A DNA stretch of 64,000 nucleotides from NCBI RefSeq assembly GCF_022627575.1, contig NZ_JADEYQ010000006.1, forward strand, positions 124,001-188,000. Reading direction: 5' to 3'. The notes below the pieces were generated by a model. It saw only the letters and a list, made by a program, of their open reading frames with translations, was not told the origin of the DNA and ran no database searches. Origin of the DNA: Sphingobacterium rhinopitheci. GTDB taxonomy: Bacteria; Bacteroidota; Bacteroidia; Sphingobacteriales; Sphingobacteriaceae. Shown one piece after another: positions 48,048-56,462 of this stretch (position 1 is the first letter of the stretch; each line of letters starts with the position of its first letter). The position numbers and the translations under genes are program-made.

Positions 48048-48722
48048 ATGAATATTATTAAAACAGCAGTTTTTGCAGCAGCTTTATTTTCAGCACAAGC
48101 TACATTTGCACAGTTTAAACAAACCGCTCTTCCATACGCATATGATGCGTTAGAAGGGGCAATTGATGCTAAGACTATGGAAATACACTATGGTAAACAT
48201 GCTGCAGCGTATACTACAAATTTAAATAAAGCTATTGCAGGTACTCCAGCCGAGAGTAAAAATATCGAAGCTATATTAGCTACTATTTCTACACAACCGG
48301 CAGCGGTACGTAATAATGGTGGTGGCCATTATAACCACGAATTGTTTTGGACTATATTGACACCAAATAAAGGAACAAAGCCATCTCCACAATTAGAAAA
48401 AGCAATCATCAATACTTTTGGTTCTCTAGATGCTCTAAAGGAAAAAATTAATGCTGCAGGAGCATCCCGCTTTGGTTCTGGCTGGGCATGGTTAGCTGTA
48501 GATAAAGATGGTAAACTATTTGTTTCTTCCACGGCCAACCAAGATAATCCATTGATGGATGTAGTTACTGAAAAAGGAACACCGATCCTAGGATTAGATG
48601 TTTGGGAACATGCATACTACTTGCGCTACCAAAATAAACGTGTGGATTACTTAACTTCTATATGGGATATCGTCAACTGGGACGAAGTAAGTAAACGTTA
48701 CGAAAAAGCGTTAAAAAAATAA
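48048..48722 (+). CDS. sodA: Exported superoxide dismutase, Mn type
   Basis: 224 aa. Residues 1-21 are a clear Sec signal (AALFSAQATFAQ), so the enzyme works in the periplasm. Metal ligands are His47 (MEIHYGKH), His97 (YNHELF), Asp184 and His188 (GLDVWEHAYYL). ASRFGSGWAWL and STANQDNPLM match Mn-SOD more closely than Fe-SOD. It removes superoxide outside the cytoplasm, an unusual place for this family. Monocistronic. Confidence 0.94.
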   Translation: MNIIKTAVFAAALFSAQATFAQFKQTALPYAYDALEGAIDAKTMEIHYGKHAAAYTTNLNKAIAGTPAESKNIEAILATISTQPAAVRNNGGGHYNHELFWTILTPNKGTKPSPQLEKAIINTFGSLDALKEKINAAGASRFGSGWAWLAVDKDGKLFVSSTANQDNPLMDVVTEKGTPILGLDVWEHAYYLRYQNKRVDYLTSIWDIVNWDEVSKRYEKALKK

Positions 48723-48741
48723 CATCATTTTTTGATAGGTT

Positions 48742-48771
48742 AAAGTCTCACTCCAAAAGTGAGGCTTTTTT
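48742..48771 (+). terminator. Terminator of the superoxide dismutase gene
   Basis: AAAGTCTCACT (48742-48752) pairs with AGTGAGGCTTT (48758-48768), followed by T. Confidence 0.82.
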
Positions 48772-48928
48772 ATTGCTATCCCAAGATGTAATTATTGGGA
48801 TTGATTACCGACTATATCCTATAGTTTACCGAATATTCAGTACAGTTAGCCTATAAGCATGTGGTGCACACCTCAAATAGCCATACTTTTGATATATAAA
48901 TTTTAACAAACACTAAAAGAAATATATT

Positions 48929-49198
48929 ATGGCAACTAAAAAAATACTTACAATCGACGGTTCTTTACTTTCAAAAATGTTCCAAGACGTCTTAGGTTAT
49001 ATAAAAGGTACACGTCTAAAAGTAACTAACAAAAACGATAAAACTATAGCTAATATACCACTATTCTTAGCGGTTATAGTTGGAATTATTCTTCCCGTTT
49101 TAACGATCACAGCTGTGATAGTCGTACTTGTACTTTCTTATCAAATCACGATAGAAAAGGAAACTAAATCCGATCTAATCATAATAGATCAAAAATAA
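48929..49198 (+). CDS. Small membrane protein, DUF4342-like
   Basis: 89 aa. An N-terminal soluble segment with GYIKGTRLKVTNKNDKTIANIPLFLAV is followed by one long hydrophobic stretch (about 46-72) that could be one or two helices, and a charged tail. The pattern 'charged beta-strand, IPL, then hydrophobic segment' matches DUF4342. Function unknown. It has its own terminator. Confidence 0.65.
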   Translation: MATKKILTIDGSLLSKMFQDVLGYIKGTRLKVTNKNDKTIANIPLFLAVIVGIILPVLTITAVIVVLVLSYQITIEKETKSDLIIIDQK

Positions 49199-49232
49199 AA
49201 AAGCAGATTGTAGAAGTACAATCTGCTTTTTT
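49197..49232. terminator. Bidirectional terminator
   Basis: AAAAAAGCAGATTGTA (49197-49212) pairs with TACAATCTGCTTTTTT (49217-49232) around GAAG, between convergent genes. Confidence 0.9.
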
Positions 49233-49244
49233 AATATACTTACG

Positions 49245-49649
49245 TTATATTAAGGTAGTATCACGAACTTCGACTTTGGTCCAATATTGTTGATATTTTT
49301 CGATTGCTGCTAGATGATCAGGGTGATTTTCATAGATATTTAGATTCTCCATATTTGAAAAAGTAACAATCAAATTGTAACTGAAACTATTATCTACTAC
49401 TGGTCTAGGATTAGCTGGAGCTGGTTGACCAAATCTCAATGTTTGAATAGCCTCAATACCTCTTAAAGCTTCAAAAAAATTAATAAAGTCAATCTTTTCT
49501 TTATCCGTAATATCTTCCTTTAGCCAAAAATATACAGAATGAATAATAGGTCCATATTCTTCATTTTCTTGACTAGATTTACTACATGACATTATACCTG
49601 TAGTCGACACTGCTAGCAGACTTGCTGCAATAAATTTTCTTCTTTCCAT
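49245..49649 (-). CDS. Dabb family (stress-responsive A/B barrel) exported protein
   Basis: 134 aa. The N-terminus MERRKFIAASLLAVSTTGIMSC combines a Tat-like RRKF with a lipobox Cys22, so it is probably a lipoprotein. The rest is a dimeric alpha/beta-barrel (Dabb): HSVYFWLKEDITDKEKIDF, LRFGQPA, FSYNLIVTFSNMENLNIYENHPDHL. Most Dabb proteins are cytoplasmic; function is poorly defined. The 28-bp-arm palindrome described separately lies in its upstream region. Confidence 0.85.
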   Translation of the reverse strand: MERRKFIAASLLAVSTTGIMSCSKSSQENEEYGPIIHSVYFWLKEDITDKEKIDFINFFEALRGIEAIQTLRFGQPAPANPRPVVDNSFSYNLIVTFSNMENLNIYENHPDHLAAIEKYQQYWTKVEVRDTTLI

Positions 49650-49681
49650 AAGATCAATTAGTTAGATAATGTAAAATACTT

Positions 49682-49740
49682 ATTTTTTTTATATCTATTT
49701 ACATTTATTTTCAATAAATGTAAATAGATATAAAAAAAAT
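49682..49740. repeat. Perfect 59-nt palindrome in a divergent intergenic region
   Basis: Arms of 28 nt (49682-49709 and 49713-49740) are perfectly complementary around a 3-nt loop (TTC). Each arm holds eight consecutive T/A, so it would read as a terminator in both directions. It lies 33 nt upstream of the Dabb start and 133 nt upstream of the SH3 gene, both of which point away from it. It could be an attenuator or a remnant end of lost DNA. Confidence 0.85.
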
Positions 49741-49872
49741 GGCATCAAAAAACTGGTTTTATTAAAAAAATAAATACTTCGAATTCTATTTTATGCAAGA
49801 ATGTATAATAATAAACTTTAAATGTAACAGCTAAATCTTGCAAAACACAAAACTTTTCAGGTTATTCGCAGT

Positions 49873-50748
49873 ATGAAAAAACATCTCCTAACCACCTTAA
49901 GTATATTCATTTTTGTAAACTTATTAGCGCAAACAGAGGAACCTAGAGCATATGTGATGGATGAAAACCTCAATTGGTGGAATTTACATATTAATGATGA
50001 GGCAATTGTATTTGCTGACATAGCCTATATTAGAGATGCGCCCGTAACAAAGGGCAAACTTTTGGATTCTTTGAAAAATGGTGATCGCGTGCAAATCCTT
50101 TCCACAGGCTATAACCCTACCGTACTACGAGGTTTTATTGCCCCATGGCACAAAATTAAATATAAGAGCAATGGAGAGATGAAAGAAGGATATATATGGC
50201 TTGGTTTATTGGCATTAGGAAAAGGTACAAATGTGAGCGGAGAAACATTTATTCACGGTTTTCTACGTAAGAATAAGCAAACAGAATATGACAACGGTTC
50301 TTATATTTTAGAGATAAAAACGCTTGATAGATTCAACAATGTATTAGCTAGAGCGCATTATCCTGCTGAGTTGAACTATCAATCATATACAGAGAATAAA
50401 ATTTTAAATAATATGGGACTCGAAGGGTTAAACTCTATTCATAGAATTTCTTTTTTAGGCGAAGCTTGTGGAGTTTCTAGCAATTACTATTATTTCGGAT
50501 GGAATGGAGAACAATTCATTCCTATGTTTGATAAAACTAATGTTTCTGATGCAGGAATATACTATTATAATGAACAAATTCTATTTCCATCAGAGCACAA
50601 CTTGGACAATCAATTAATAATTAAGGATATTGAGGAAGGTGAAGTAATAGATGAAGCTGCTGAGGAGCTTAATTATAAAATAAAAAAAGAGAGAAAAAAA
50701 TACAATTGGAATGGTAAAGTTATAAGTGAGATTTTAGAAATGAGATAA
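49873..50748 (+). CDS. Exported SH3-like domain protein, unknown
   Basis: 291 aa. Signal peptide residues 1-20 (LLTTLSIFIFVNLLAQ). Residues about 38-110 form a bacterial SH3-like domain (AYIRDAPVTKGKLLDSLKNGDRVQIL ... PWHKIKY ... EGYIWLGLLALG), which usually binds cell-wall peptides. The C-terminal 180 residues have no recognised domain and end in a charged helix. A periplasmic binding role is likely; no enzyme motif is present. Confidence 0.75.
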   Translation: MKKHLLTTLSIFIFVNLLAQTEEPRAYVMDENLNWWNLHINDEAIVFADIAYIRDAPVTKGKLLDSLKNGDRVQILSTGYNPTVLRGFIAPWHKIKYKSNGEMKEGYIWLGLLALGKGTNVSGETFIHGFLRKNKQTEYDNGSYILEIKTLDRFNNVLARAHYPAELNYQSYTENKILNNMGLEGLNSIHRISFLGEACGVSSNYYYFGWNGEQFIPMFDKTNVSDAGIYYYNEQILFPSEHNLDNQLIIKDIEEGEVIDEAAEELNYKIKKERKKYNWNGKVISEILEMR

Positions 50749-50798
50749 AATTAATATTCCAAAAGAAGGGGTTATTCACTTCTTTTGGAATATTAATT
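50749..50798. terminator. Palindromic terminator between convergent genes
   Basis: AATTAATATTCCAAAAGAAG (50749-50768) pairs perfectly with 50779-50798 around a 10-nt loop. Confidence 0.75.
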
Positions 50799-50807
50799 GC
50801 AAATATA

Positions 50808-52376
50808 CTAGTTGATGCCGTGCATTTTCTTCTTTAACATCGGAGTCAACATAAATAAAATTAAAGCTACAAAAATTGGTAAAGCAGCAATAATTAAGAA
50901 AAATACAGACATAGAGTATTCTTTAGAAATTTCATCAATCATTCCTCCCATTGAAGCACCAATTTTGTTCGCAATAGCAGAAGCTAAGAACCAAAAACCA
51001 AAGATTAAACCTAAAAGTTTCTTAGGAGACAACTTACTTACATACGACAAACCTACTGGTGATAAACAAAGCTCACCCATAGTATGGAAGAAGTAAGCTA
51101 ATACTAACCAAATCATACTTACAGCAGCTGTCTCTGCTCCTTTCGGAATCGAGCTACTACCATATGCTAAAGCCAGAAAACCAACACCTACAAGAATTAA
51201 ACCCATTGCAAATTTTACTGGTCCTGAAGGATTCCATACCTTTTCCCATAATTTACTGAATAAGGATGCAAAAGTCACAATGAAGAATGCATTTAAGATT
51301 TGAAACCATGCAACAGTAACCTCTGTTTCCACTGCTGTAAATTCACGATATACCTTCCAAAAACCCAATATCGCTATTGAAGCAAAAGAAATTAAAGTAA
51401 AAATAATGGTTAAAGGGTACTTACTATATATTTTTGCGGATAATTTCATTAACACAAAGGTTACCGCACCAATAGGTATTAATGTCAATAAAGCATCTAT
51501 CCACTTGAATGTAACAGCTTGTGCTCCTTCTAAGATACGTTGCGTATAATTCTTAGCAAAAATGGTCATCGATCCACCTGCTTGCTCAAAAGCTAAAAAG
51601 AAAAAGATACTCGCTACCATTAAAACGGCAACTACAATCAATCGGTCACGAACAACATGCTTAGGTATATTATCATCTTCGTTGACCTCGACTACTTTTT
51701 CTTTTTTAGGCTCTTCACCAATAACCCCAAAAATTCGTTGGCCAACATAAAATTGTAACATTCCGAAGAACATAAATACACCCGCTAGACCAAAACCATA
51801 ATGCCAGCCTATTTTCTCTCCTAAGTAACCGCACAATAAAGATCCTAAGAACGCTCCCGCATTAATACCCATATAGAAAATAGTATATCCAGCATCTTTT
51901 TTAGAACTCGTATTAGGATACAATTGACCTACCATAGATGAGATATTGGGTTTGAACATCCCATTACCCAAAATCATAAGTCCTAACCCCGCAAAAAAGA
52001 AATTAGCATCTAAGCCTTCTAATGCCATAGAGGCATGTCCTAACGTCATTAATAACGCACCAATAAGAATTGCCTTACGATATCCTGTTAATTTATCAGC
52101 AATAAAACCACCAATTATAGGGGTTGCATATACCAACATCGTATACCAACCATAAAGGCTCATCGCACTTTCGTTAGACCATCCCCATCCCCCTCTCGCT
52201 ATTTCTGTAATTAGGAAGGTTGTTAATAGAGCGCGCATACCATAATAACTAAAGCGCTCCCACATTTCGGTAAAGAAAAGGACGAAAAGTCCAGCCGGAT
52301 GCCCCATTACCATTTTATCATCGACACCTTGCTTGGCTAGGTGCTTTACTAAGACTTCATCATTTTCCTCAATCAT
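50808..52376 (-). CDS. Peptide MFS transporter (POT/PTR2 family)
   Basis: 522 aa inner-membrane protein with 12-14 helices. FTEMWERFSYYGMRALL near residue 32 is the POT ExxERFxYYG signature. GYTIFYMGINAGAFLGSLLCG and the segment GELCLSPVGLSYVSKLSPK are further POT hallmarks. It imports di- and tripeptides with protons, matching the peptidases encoded elsewhere in the window. Monocistronic on the minus strand. Confidence 0.93.
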   Translation of the reverse strand: MIEENDEVLVKHLAKQGVDDKMVMGHPAGLFVLFFTEMWERFSYYGMRALLTTFLITEIARGGWGWSNESAMSLYGWYTMLVYATPIIGGFIADKLTGYRKAILIGALLMTLGHASMALEGLDANFFFAGLGLMILGNGMFKPNISSMVGQLYPNTSSKKDAGYTIFYMGINAGAFLGSLLCGYLGEKIGWHYGFGLAGVFMFFGMLQFYVGQRIFGVIGEEPKKEKVVEVNEDDNIPKHVVRDRLIVVAVLMVASIFFFLAFEQAGGSMTIFAKNYTQRILEGAQAVTFKWIDALLTLIPIGAVTFVLMKLSAKIYSKYPLTIIFTLISFASIAILGFWKVYREFTAVETEVTVAWFQILNAFFIVTFASLFSKLWEKVWNPSGPVKFAMGLILVGVGFLALAYGSSSIPKGAETAAVSMIWLVLAYFFHTMGELCLSPVGLSYVSKLSPKKLLGLIFGFWFLASAIANKIGASMGGMIDEISKEYSMSVFFLIIAALPIFVALILFMLTPMLKKKMHGIN

Positions 52377-52515
52377 ATTTTATATATTATTAATAATTTG
52401 AATGTTCTGACAACAAAGAAAACAAAATTTATCGAACCTAAAAGCTAACAAACAAAAATGTTATACAACAAAAGGATTTTAATTGTCAATATTTAACAAA
52501 ACACTATTTTAAAAT

Positions 52516-53394
52516 CTACTTTAAGCCACTTTTTTTTCCTTTTTGGGGCTTTAAAGGATCTATATAATTCTCCTCATCACCACGCACATCATTCTGTAGA
52601 TCTATATTGTCTACAAACTTCAGTCTGTCCCCTTCGATAGCATAGGCATCATGTGTAAGATCAGGACCATAATACTTGAAGTTACCTTCCAAACTCGGAT
52701 CTGCAGGTACGATATGATCAAATTCTATTCTTTTTTTATCTTTATTGTACTTAAGATACATTGAAGACTGCTTGGTATACGAAAAAATAATTCGCTTATG
52801 ATCTAGTTTGTTCGAAAATATAGGTGCCCCAAATATAACTTCAGCATTTGGACGAATAGTTAATATCTCGATTACTTTTTTTGAAAAATCAGCATGATGA
52901 CCTTTCCATCCTAATAAAACAAATTGGTAGGGACTAATTTGTATAATATCATAATATTGGGCTCCATACCAATCATTGGGTTTTAAAAGAGCACTATCAA
53001 CATTTTTTATTTCAAAAGTTTTATCTAATAAAGGAGTCAACTTGATATTTGCTCCTTGATATTGAATGCTACCATAGTAAAGGTAGGATCCATCATTTAA
53101 GGGTATATTCCACGAAAATATTCTAAATTTTTTATCTGGAGAATCTAAAATTGAGATTTTATCTAATTTGTCAAAACTAAAATAAAAGGCATTAATTTCC
53201 TTTAATGCCGACACTAATGTTTTAACAAATTGGTAATTACTTTCGATGCGTACTACCTCAGATGGTTCTTCGAACATCTGCTTACTTAGTTTAAGTAGGC
53301 TATCCTGCCAAGCGTTCATTTTTGTTAAATTTTGGGCATAACAAAATGAAGTACTTAACGTAACACTTAATAATAAAAATAATTTCTTTAGCAT
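52516..53394 (-). CDS. Exported hypothetical protein
   Basis: 292 aa. Signal peptide residues 1-20 (FLLLSVTLSTSFCYAQ). I do not recognise a domain. The body is beta-rich with aromatic strands (FRIFSWNIPLNDGSYLYYG, YQFVLLGWKGHHADF, FNYVP-like loops) and a Lys/Gly-rich C-terminus (PQKGKKSGLK). It lies downstream of the TIM-barrel gene but is separated from it by a hairpin. Confidence 0.65.
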   Translation of the reverse strand: MLKKLFLLLSVTLSTSFCYAQNLTKMNAWQDSLLKLSKQMFEEPSEVVRIESNYQFVKTLVSALKEINAFYFSFDKLDKISILDSPDKKFRIFSWNIPLNDGSYLYYGSIQYQGANIKLTPLLDKTFEIKNVDSALLKPNDWYGAQYYDIIQISPYQFVLLGWKGHHADFSKKVIEILTIRPNAEVIFGAPIFSNKLDHKRIIFSYTKQSSMYLKYNKDKKRIEFDHIVPADPSLEGNFKYYGPDLTHDAYAIEGDRLKFVDNIDLQNDVRGDEENYIDPLKPQKGKKSGLK

Positions 53395-53429
53395 ATATTT
53401 TTTATAAAAGTGTATACATTATACTATAT

Positions 53430-53467
53430 ATTAATAGAATCCTATACCTGTATAGGATTCTATTAAT
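53430..53467 (-). terminator. Palindromic hairpin after the Tat TIM-barrel gene
   Basis: ATTAATAGAATCCTATAC (53430-53447) pairs with 53450-53467, an 18-bp perfect stem with a 2-nt spacer. No long U run follows. Confidence 0.6.
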
Positions 53468-53477
53468 GTATAAAGTT

Positions 53478-54356
53478 TTATTGAAAACGCTCCAATAGCT
53501 TTTTGGAAGCAATGATACCGTCTACTTCACTTAATTTTGATCCTTCATACTCAATACCAACAAAACCTTTGTATTTAGCATTTTTAACAATTTCCATCAT
53601 TTTAGCGTAATCTACAGTTGTATCATTACCTTGTGCATCAAAATCATGTGTCTTAGCACTAACACCTTTTGCGTAAGGCATCAACTCAGCTACCCCTTTA
53701 TAACGATCATATTCATAAAAATTGCCAAAATCAGGTAAAGAGCCACAGTTTTTCTTTCCTACAAGTCTCAATGTTTCAGCTAACCAATCACCATGTGAAG
53801 AAATGCCACCATGGTTCTCAACGACAACATTAATTTTTGCTTTTTTACCATAATCAGCCAATGTAGATAAGCTCTCTACAACACGTTTCTGTACTTCAGC
53901 TGGTGTACCTTGTCCCGCAGCATTAACGCGAATAGCGCCACATCCTAAGAAATTAGCAGCATCAATCCATTGATAGTGGTTCTCTACTGCTTTTTTACGT
54001 TGTCCTTCATTCGCATCTCCTAAATTGCCCTCTCCATCAACCATAATTAAGACATTACGTACGCCATTAGATTTGGCACGATCATTTAAATCCTTTAAGT
54101 AAGTCAAATCTTTGGCTTTGTCTTTAAAGAATTGATTTACATATTCAACCCCATAAATACCAAATTTCTTAGCTGCAAATTCAGGGAAATCAATATTCTT
54201 TAAATCGCCTTTAAACAATGTTTTATGTAAAGACCATTCCGCTAAAGATATTTCAAACCATTTTTTTTTAGCCGCAAATAAGTCCATTGAAGGAGCTAAT
54301 GTTAAGCCTGCAGTAGCTAGACCCAATGTTTTTAAAAATTCTCTTCTAGAGTTCAT
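53478..54356 (-). CDS. Tat-exported sugar phosphate isomerase/epimerase-like protein
   Basis: 292 aa. SRREFLK at residues 3-9 is a perfect Tat motif, followed by LGLATAGLTLAPS and a cleavage region near AAKKK, so the folded protein is exported. The TIM barrel contains YGVEYVNQFF, LIMVDGEG, GAIRVNAAG, INVVVENHGG, SLPDFGNFY, SAKTHDFD and GFVGIEYEG, with Glu/Asp/His at the metal positions. The substrate is unknown. It follows the LutA-like gene by 15 nt and may be co-transcribed with it and the MFS gene. Confidence 0.88.
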   Translation of the reverse strand: MNSRREFLKTLGLATAGLTLAPSMDLFAAKKKWFEISLAEWSLHKTLFKGDLKNIDFPEFAAKKFGIYGVEYVNQFFKDKAKDLTYLKDLNDRAKSNGVRNVLIMVDGEGNLGDANEGQRKKAVENHYQWIDAANFLGCGAIRVNAAGQGTPAEVQKRVVESLSTLADYGKKAKINVVVENHGGISSHGDWLAETLRLVGKKNCGSLPDFGNFYEYDRYKGVAELMPYAKGVSAKTHDFDAQGNDTTVDYAKMMEIVKNAKYKGFVGIEYEGSKLSEVDGIIASKKLLERFQ

Positions 54357-54371
54357 AAATAAGATTATAAG

Positions 54372-55106
54372 TTATATGTTAGCCCATCCCGACGCCAATA
54401 CATCAGCAAGATGCATTGTTTGGATCGGAATATTATTTTTATCAATATATGCTTGAATTTGTAATAAACAAGATGCATCAGTAGATATAATATAATCAGC
54501 ATGTACAGCTTCCGCATTTTTTACTTTCTGCTCCACCATCGCACTAGAAATCCCCTCAAACTTAACAGAAAATGATCCCCCAAAACCACAACATGTTTCT
54601 TGATCACGCATCTCTACCACTTCTAAACCACCTACATGGGATAATAAACGTCTCGGTTCATCTTTGATTTTGCACTCTCTTAAAGCTGAACAAGAATCAT
54701 GGTAAACTGCAGTACCTACCAACTCTGCACCAAAATTCTCTACCTTAAGTACATTTATCAAAAAATCAGATAATTCATATATATGTCGTTGTATATTTCT
54801 ACACTTATTGTGCTCTGTACTATTAGTAAATAAGTCATTATAGCCTGATTTAACCATCCCTACACAGGACGCAGAAGGAGACACCACATAGTGCTCATCC
54901 GAAAAATTAGTTAGGAATTGACGCCCTACAGTTTTAGCATTGTCCCAAAAACCAGCATTGTAGGCGGGCTGTCCGCAACAAGTCTGTTCAGGATTATAAT
55001 CGACCTGACAACCTGCTTTTTCTAATAACTTAATGGTATTAAATGCCGTCTCAGGGTATAATTGATCAACAAAACAAGGAATAAATAATTCTACTTTTTT
55101 AGTCAT
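54372..55106 (-). CDS. lutA: (Fe-S)-binding cysteine-rich protein, LutA/YkgE-like
   Basis: 244 aa with two Cys-rich CCG-type domains (QTCCGQPAYNAGF near residue 40 and QETCCGFGGSF near 165; further Cys in FIPCFVDQ and HDSCSALRECKI). LutA/LldE works with LutB and LutC as the L-lactate oxidase system. Here LutB and LutC are not adjacent. The gene overlaps the end of the upstream MFS gene by 8 nt, suggesting that transporter and Fe-S protein are made together. Glycolate-oxidase-type Fe-S subunits are the alternative. Confidence 0.85.
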   Translation of the reverse strand: MTKKVELFIPCFVDQLYPETAFNTIKLLEKAGCQVDYNPEQTCCGQPAYNAGFWDNAKTVGRQFLTNFSDEHYVVSPSASCVGMVKSGYNDLFTNSTEHNKCRNIQRHIYELSDFLINVLKVENFGAELVGTAVYHDSCSALRECKIKDEPRRLLSHVGGLEVVEMRDQETCCGFGGSFSVKFEGISSAMVEQKVKNAEAVHADYIISTDASCLLQIQAYIDKNNIPIQTMHLADVLASGWANI

Positions 55107-56427
55107 GCGTTACTTGTTTCAAAGAATCGTTAAATTTTAACATTCGGATCAATAAAATAAACCCTAAAATAAAGAAAAATGATAAAGAAACTGCAGATAA
55201 TCTAATATTAAACGTAATTTGTTCTATCAAAGCAAAACTTACCAAACCAACAACAATTCCTAATTTCTCTGTAATATCATAAAAACTAAACATCGCTGTT
55301 GTATCTTCCATATTTGAAGGTAGCAATTTGGAATAAGTAGAACGAGACAAAGATTGAATCCCTCCCATCAATAATCCTACCATAAATGCTAAGCCATAGA
55401 ACTGCGCTTCGCTAGTTAGATAATAAGCAGAAATACAAATACCTACCCACAATATAGTAACAATCATCAAGACCACGATATTACCTAATTTTTTAGCCAA
55501 AGAGGACATCATAAAAGCGCCTGCTATAGCGACTAATTGTATCAGAATAATCGTTATAATCAATGAATCTTGGGCCAGATCTAATTCCTTTTGCCCAAAC
55601 ATCGTAGCGACCACCATAATAGTTTGTACACCTACAGAATTAAAGAAATAAGCAGGTAAAAAACGTTTTATTCCTTTATTTACTTTAATCTGCATCCATA
55701 CGGAATAAAACTCACTTCGTACACGTGAAAATACAGAAATACCTTGAGCATGAGTCGATGGATTATTGTTAGGCAATTTTGCAAATGGAATCATTGAAAA
55801 ACCTAACCACCATATACCTACTAATAAAAAAGAAAGTCGTGCAGGAAAAGAAGAATCCGTTATATTAAACCATTCAGGTTTCAATACAAATAGAAAACAT
55901 ATAAGCTGAATAGTTACACAACCGACATAACCATAAGCAAAGCCTTTGGCACTTACCCGATCTTGGTGATCAGCGCTCGCTATAACCGGAAGATATGAAT
56001 TATTGACCGCTACCCCACCAATATACCCCATTGCAGCTAATGTAAAACACATAATCCCCCACTCCAGCGTATCAAGTTTAAAGAAAAATAACCCCATACA
56101 AGCTATTGCTCCTAAATAGGTAAATACTTTCATTACTTGTAACTTCTTTCCATTGGCATCTGCAAAAGAGGACAAGAAAGGTAACAACAAAACCATTATC
56201 AAATAAGCAAATGCTAAGGCATAATTTGATAATACAGTATTAATGACCTCAATACCGAAGAAATTAACTGTTTCTTTGCCGGTATATTTAGCGCTAGTAA
56301 TGGTTATATAGTATATCGGAAAAATAGTTGATGTAATGACTAGATTGTAGGCAGAATTTGCCCAATCAAACATTGCCCAAGAACGGATAAGTTTCTGATC
56401 GTTCTTTTTTATATCTTTTAATAACAT
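55099..56427 (-). CDS. UMF1-type MFS transporter (Atg22-like)
   Basis: 442 aa with about 12 helices. The start SWAMFDWANSAYNLVI is the UMF1/Atg22 signature. The conserved loop GGIQSLSRSTYSKLLP and a central 12-TM break near residue 235 fit. Substrate unknown; fungal Atg22 exports amino acids. Coupled to the LutA-like gene by an 8-nt overlap, so an organic acid or amino acid is plausible. Confidence 0.88.
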   Translation of the reverse strand: MLLKDIKKNDQKLIRSWAMFDWANSAYNLVITSTIFPIYYITITSAKYTGKETVNFFGIEVINTVLSNYALAFAYLIMVLLLPFLSSFADANGKKLQVMKVFTYLGAIACMGLFFFKLDTLEWGIMCFTLAAMGYIGGVAVNNSYLPVIASADHQDRVSAKGFAYGYVGCVTIQLICFLFVLKPEWFNITDSSFPARLSFLLVGIWWLGFSMIPFAKLPNNNPSTHAQGISVFSRVRSEFYSVWMQIKVNKGIKRFLPAYFFNSVGVQTIMVVATMFGQKELDLAQDSLIITIILIQLVAIAGAFMMSSLAKKLGNIVVLMIVTILWVGICISAYYLTSEAQFYGLAFMVGLLMGGIQSLSRSTYSKLLPSNMEDTTAMFSFYDITEKLGIVVGLVSFALIEQITFNIRLSAVSLSFFFILGFILLIRMLKFNDSLKQVTHD

Positions 56428-56462
56428 ATGTATTAGCGAATATAATACTTCTTGGCTATAGA

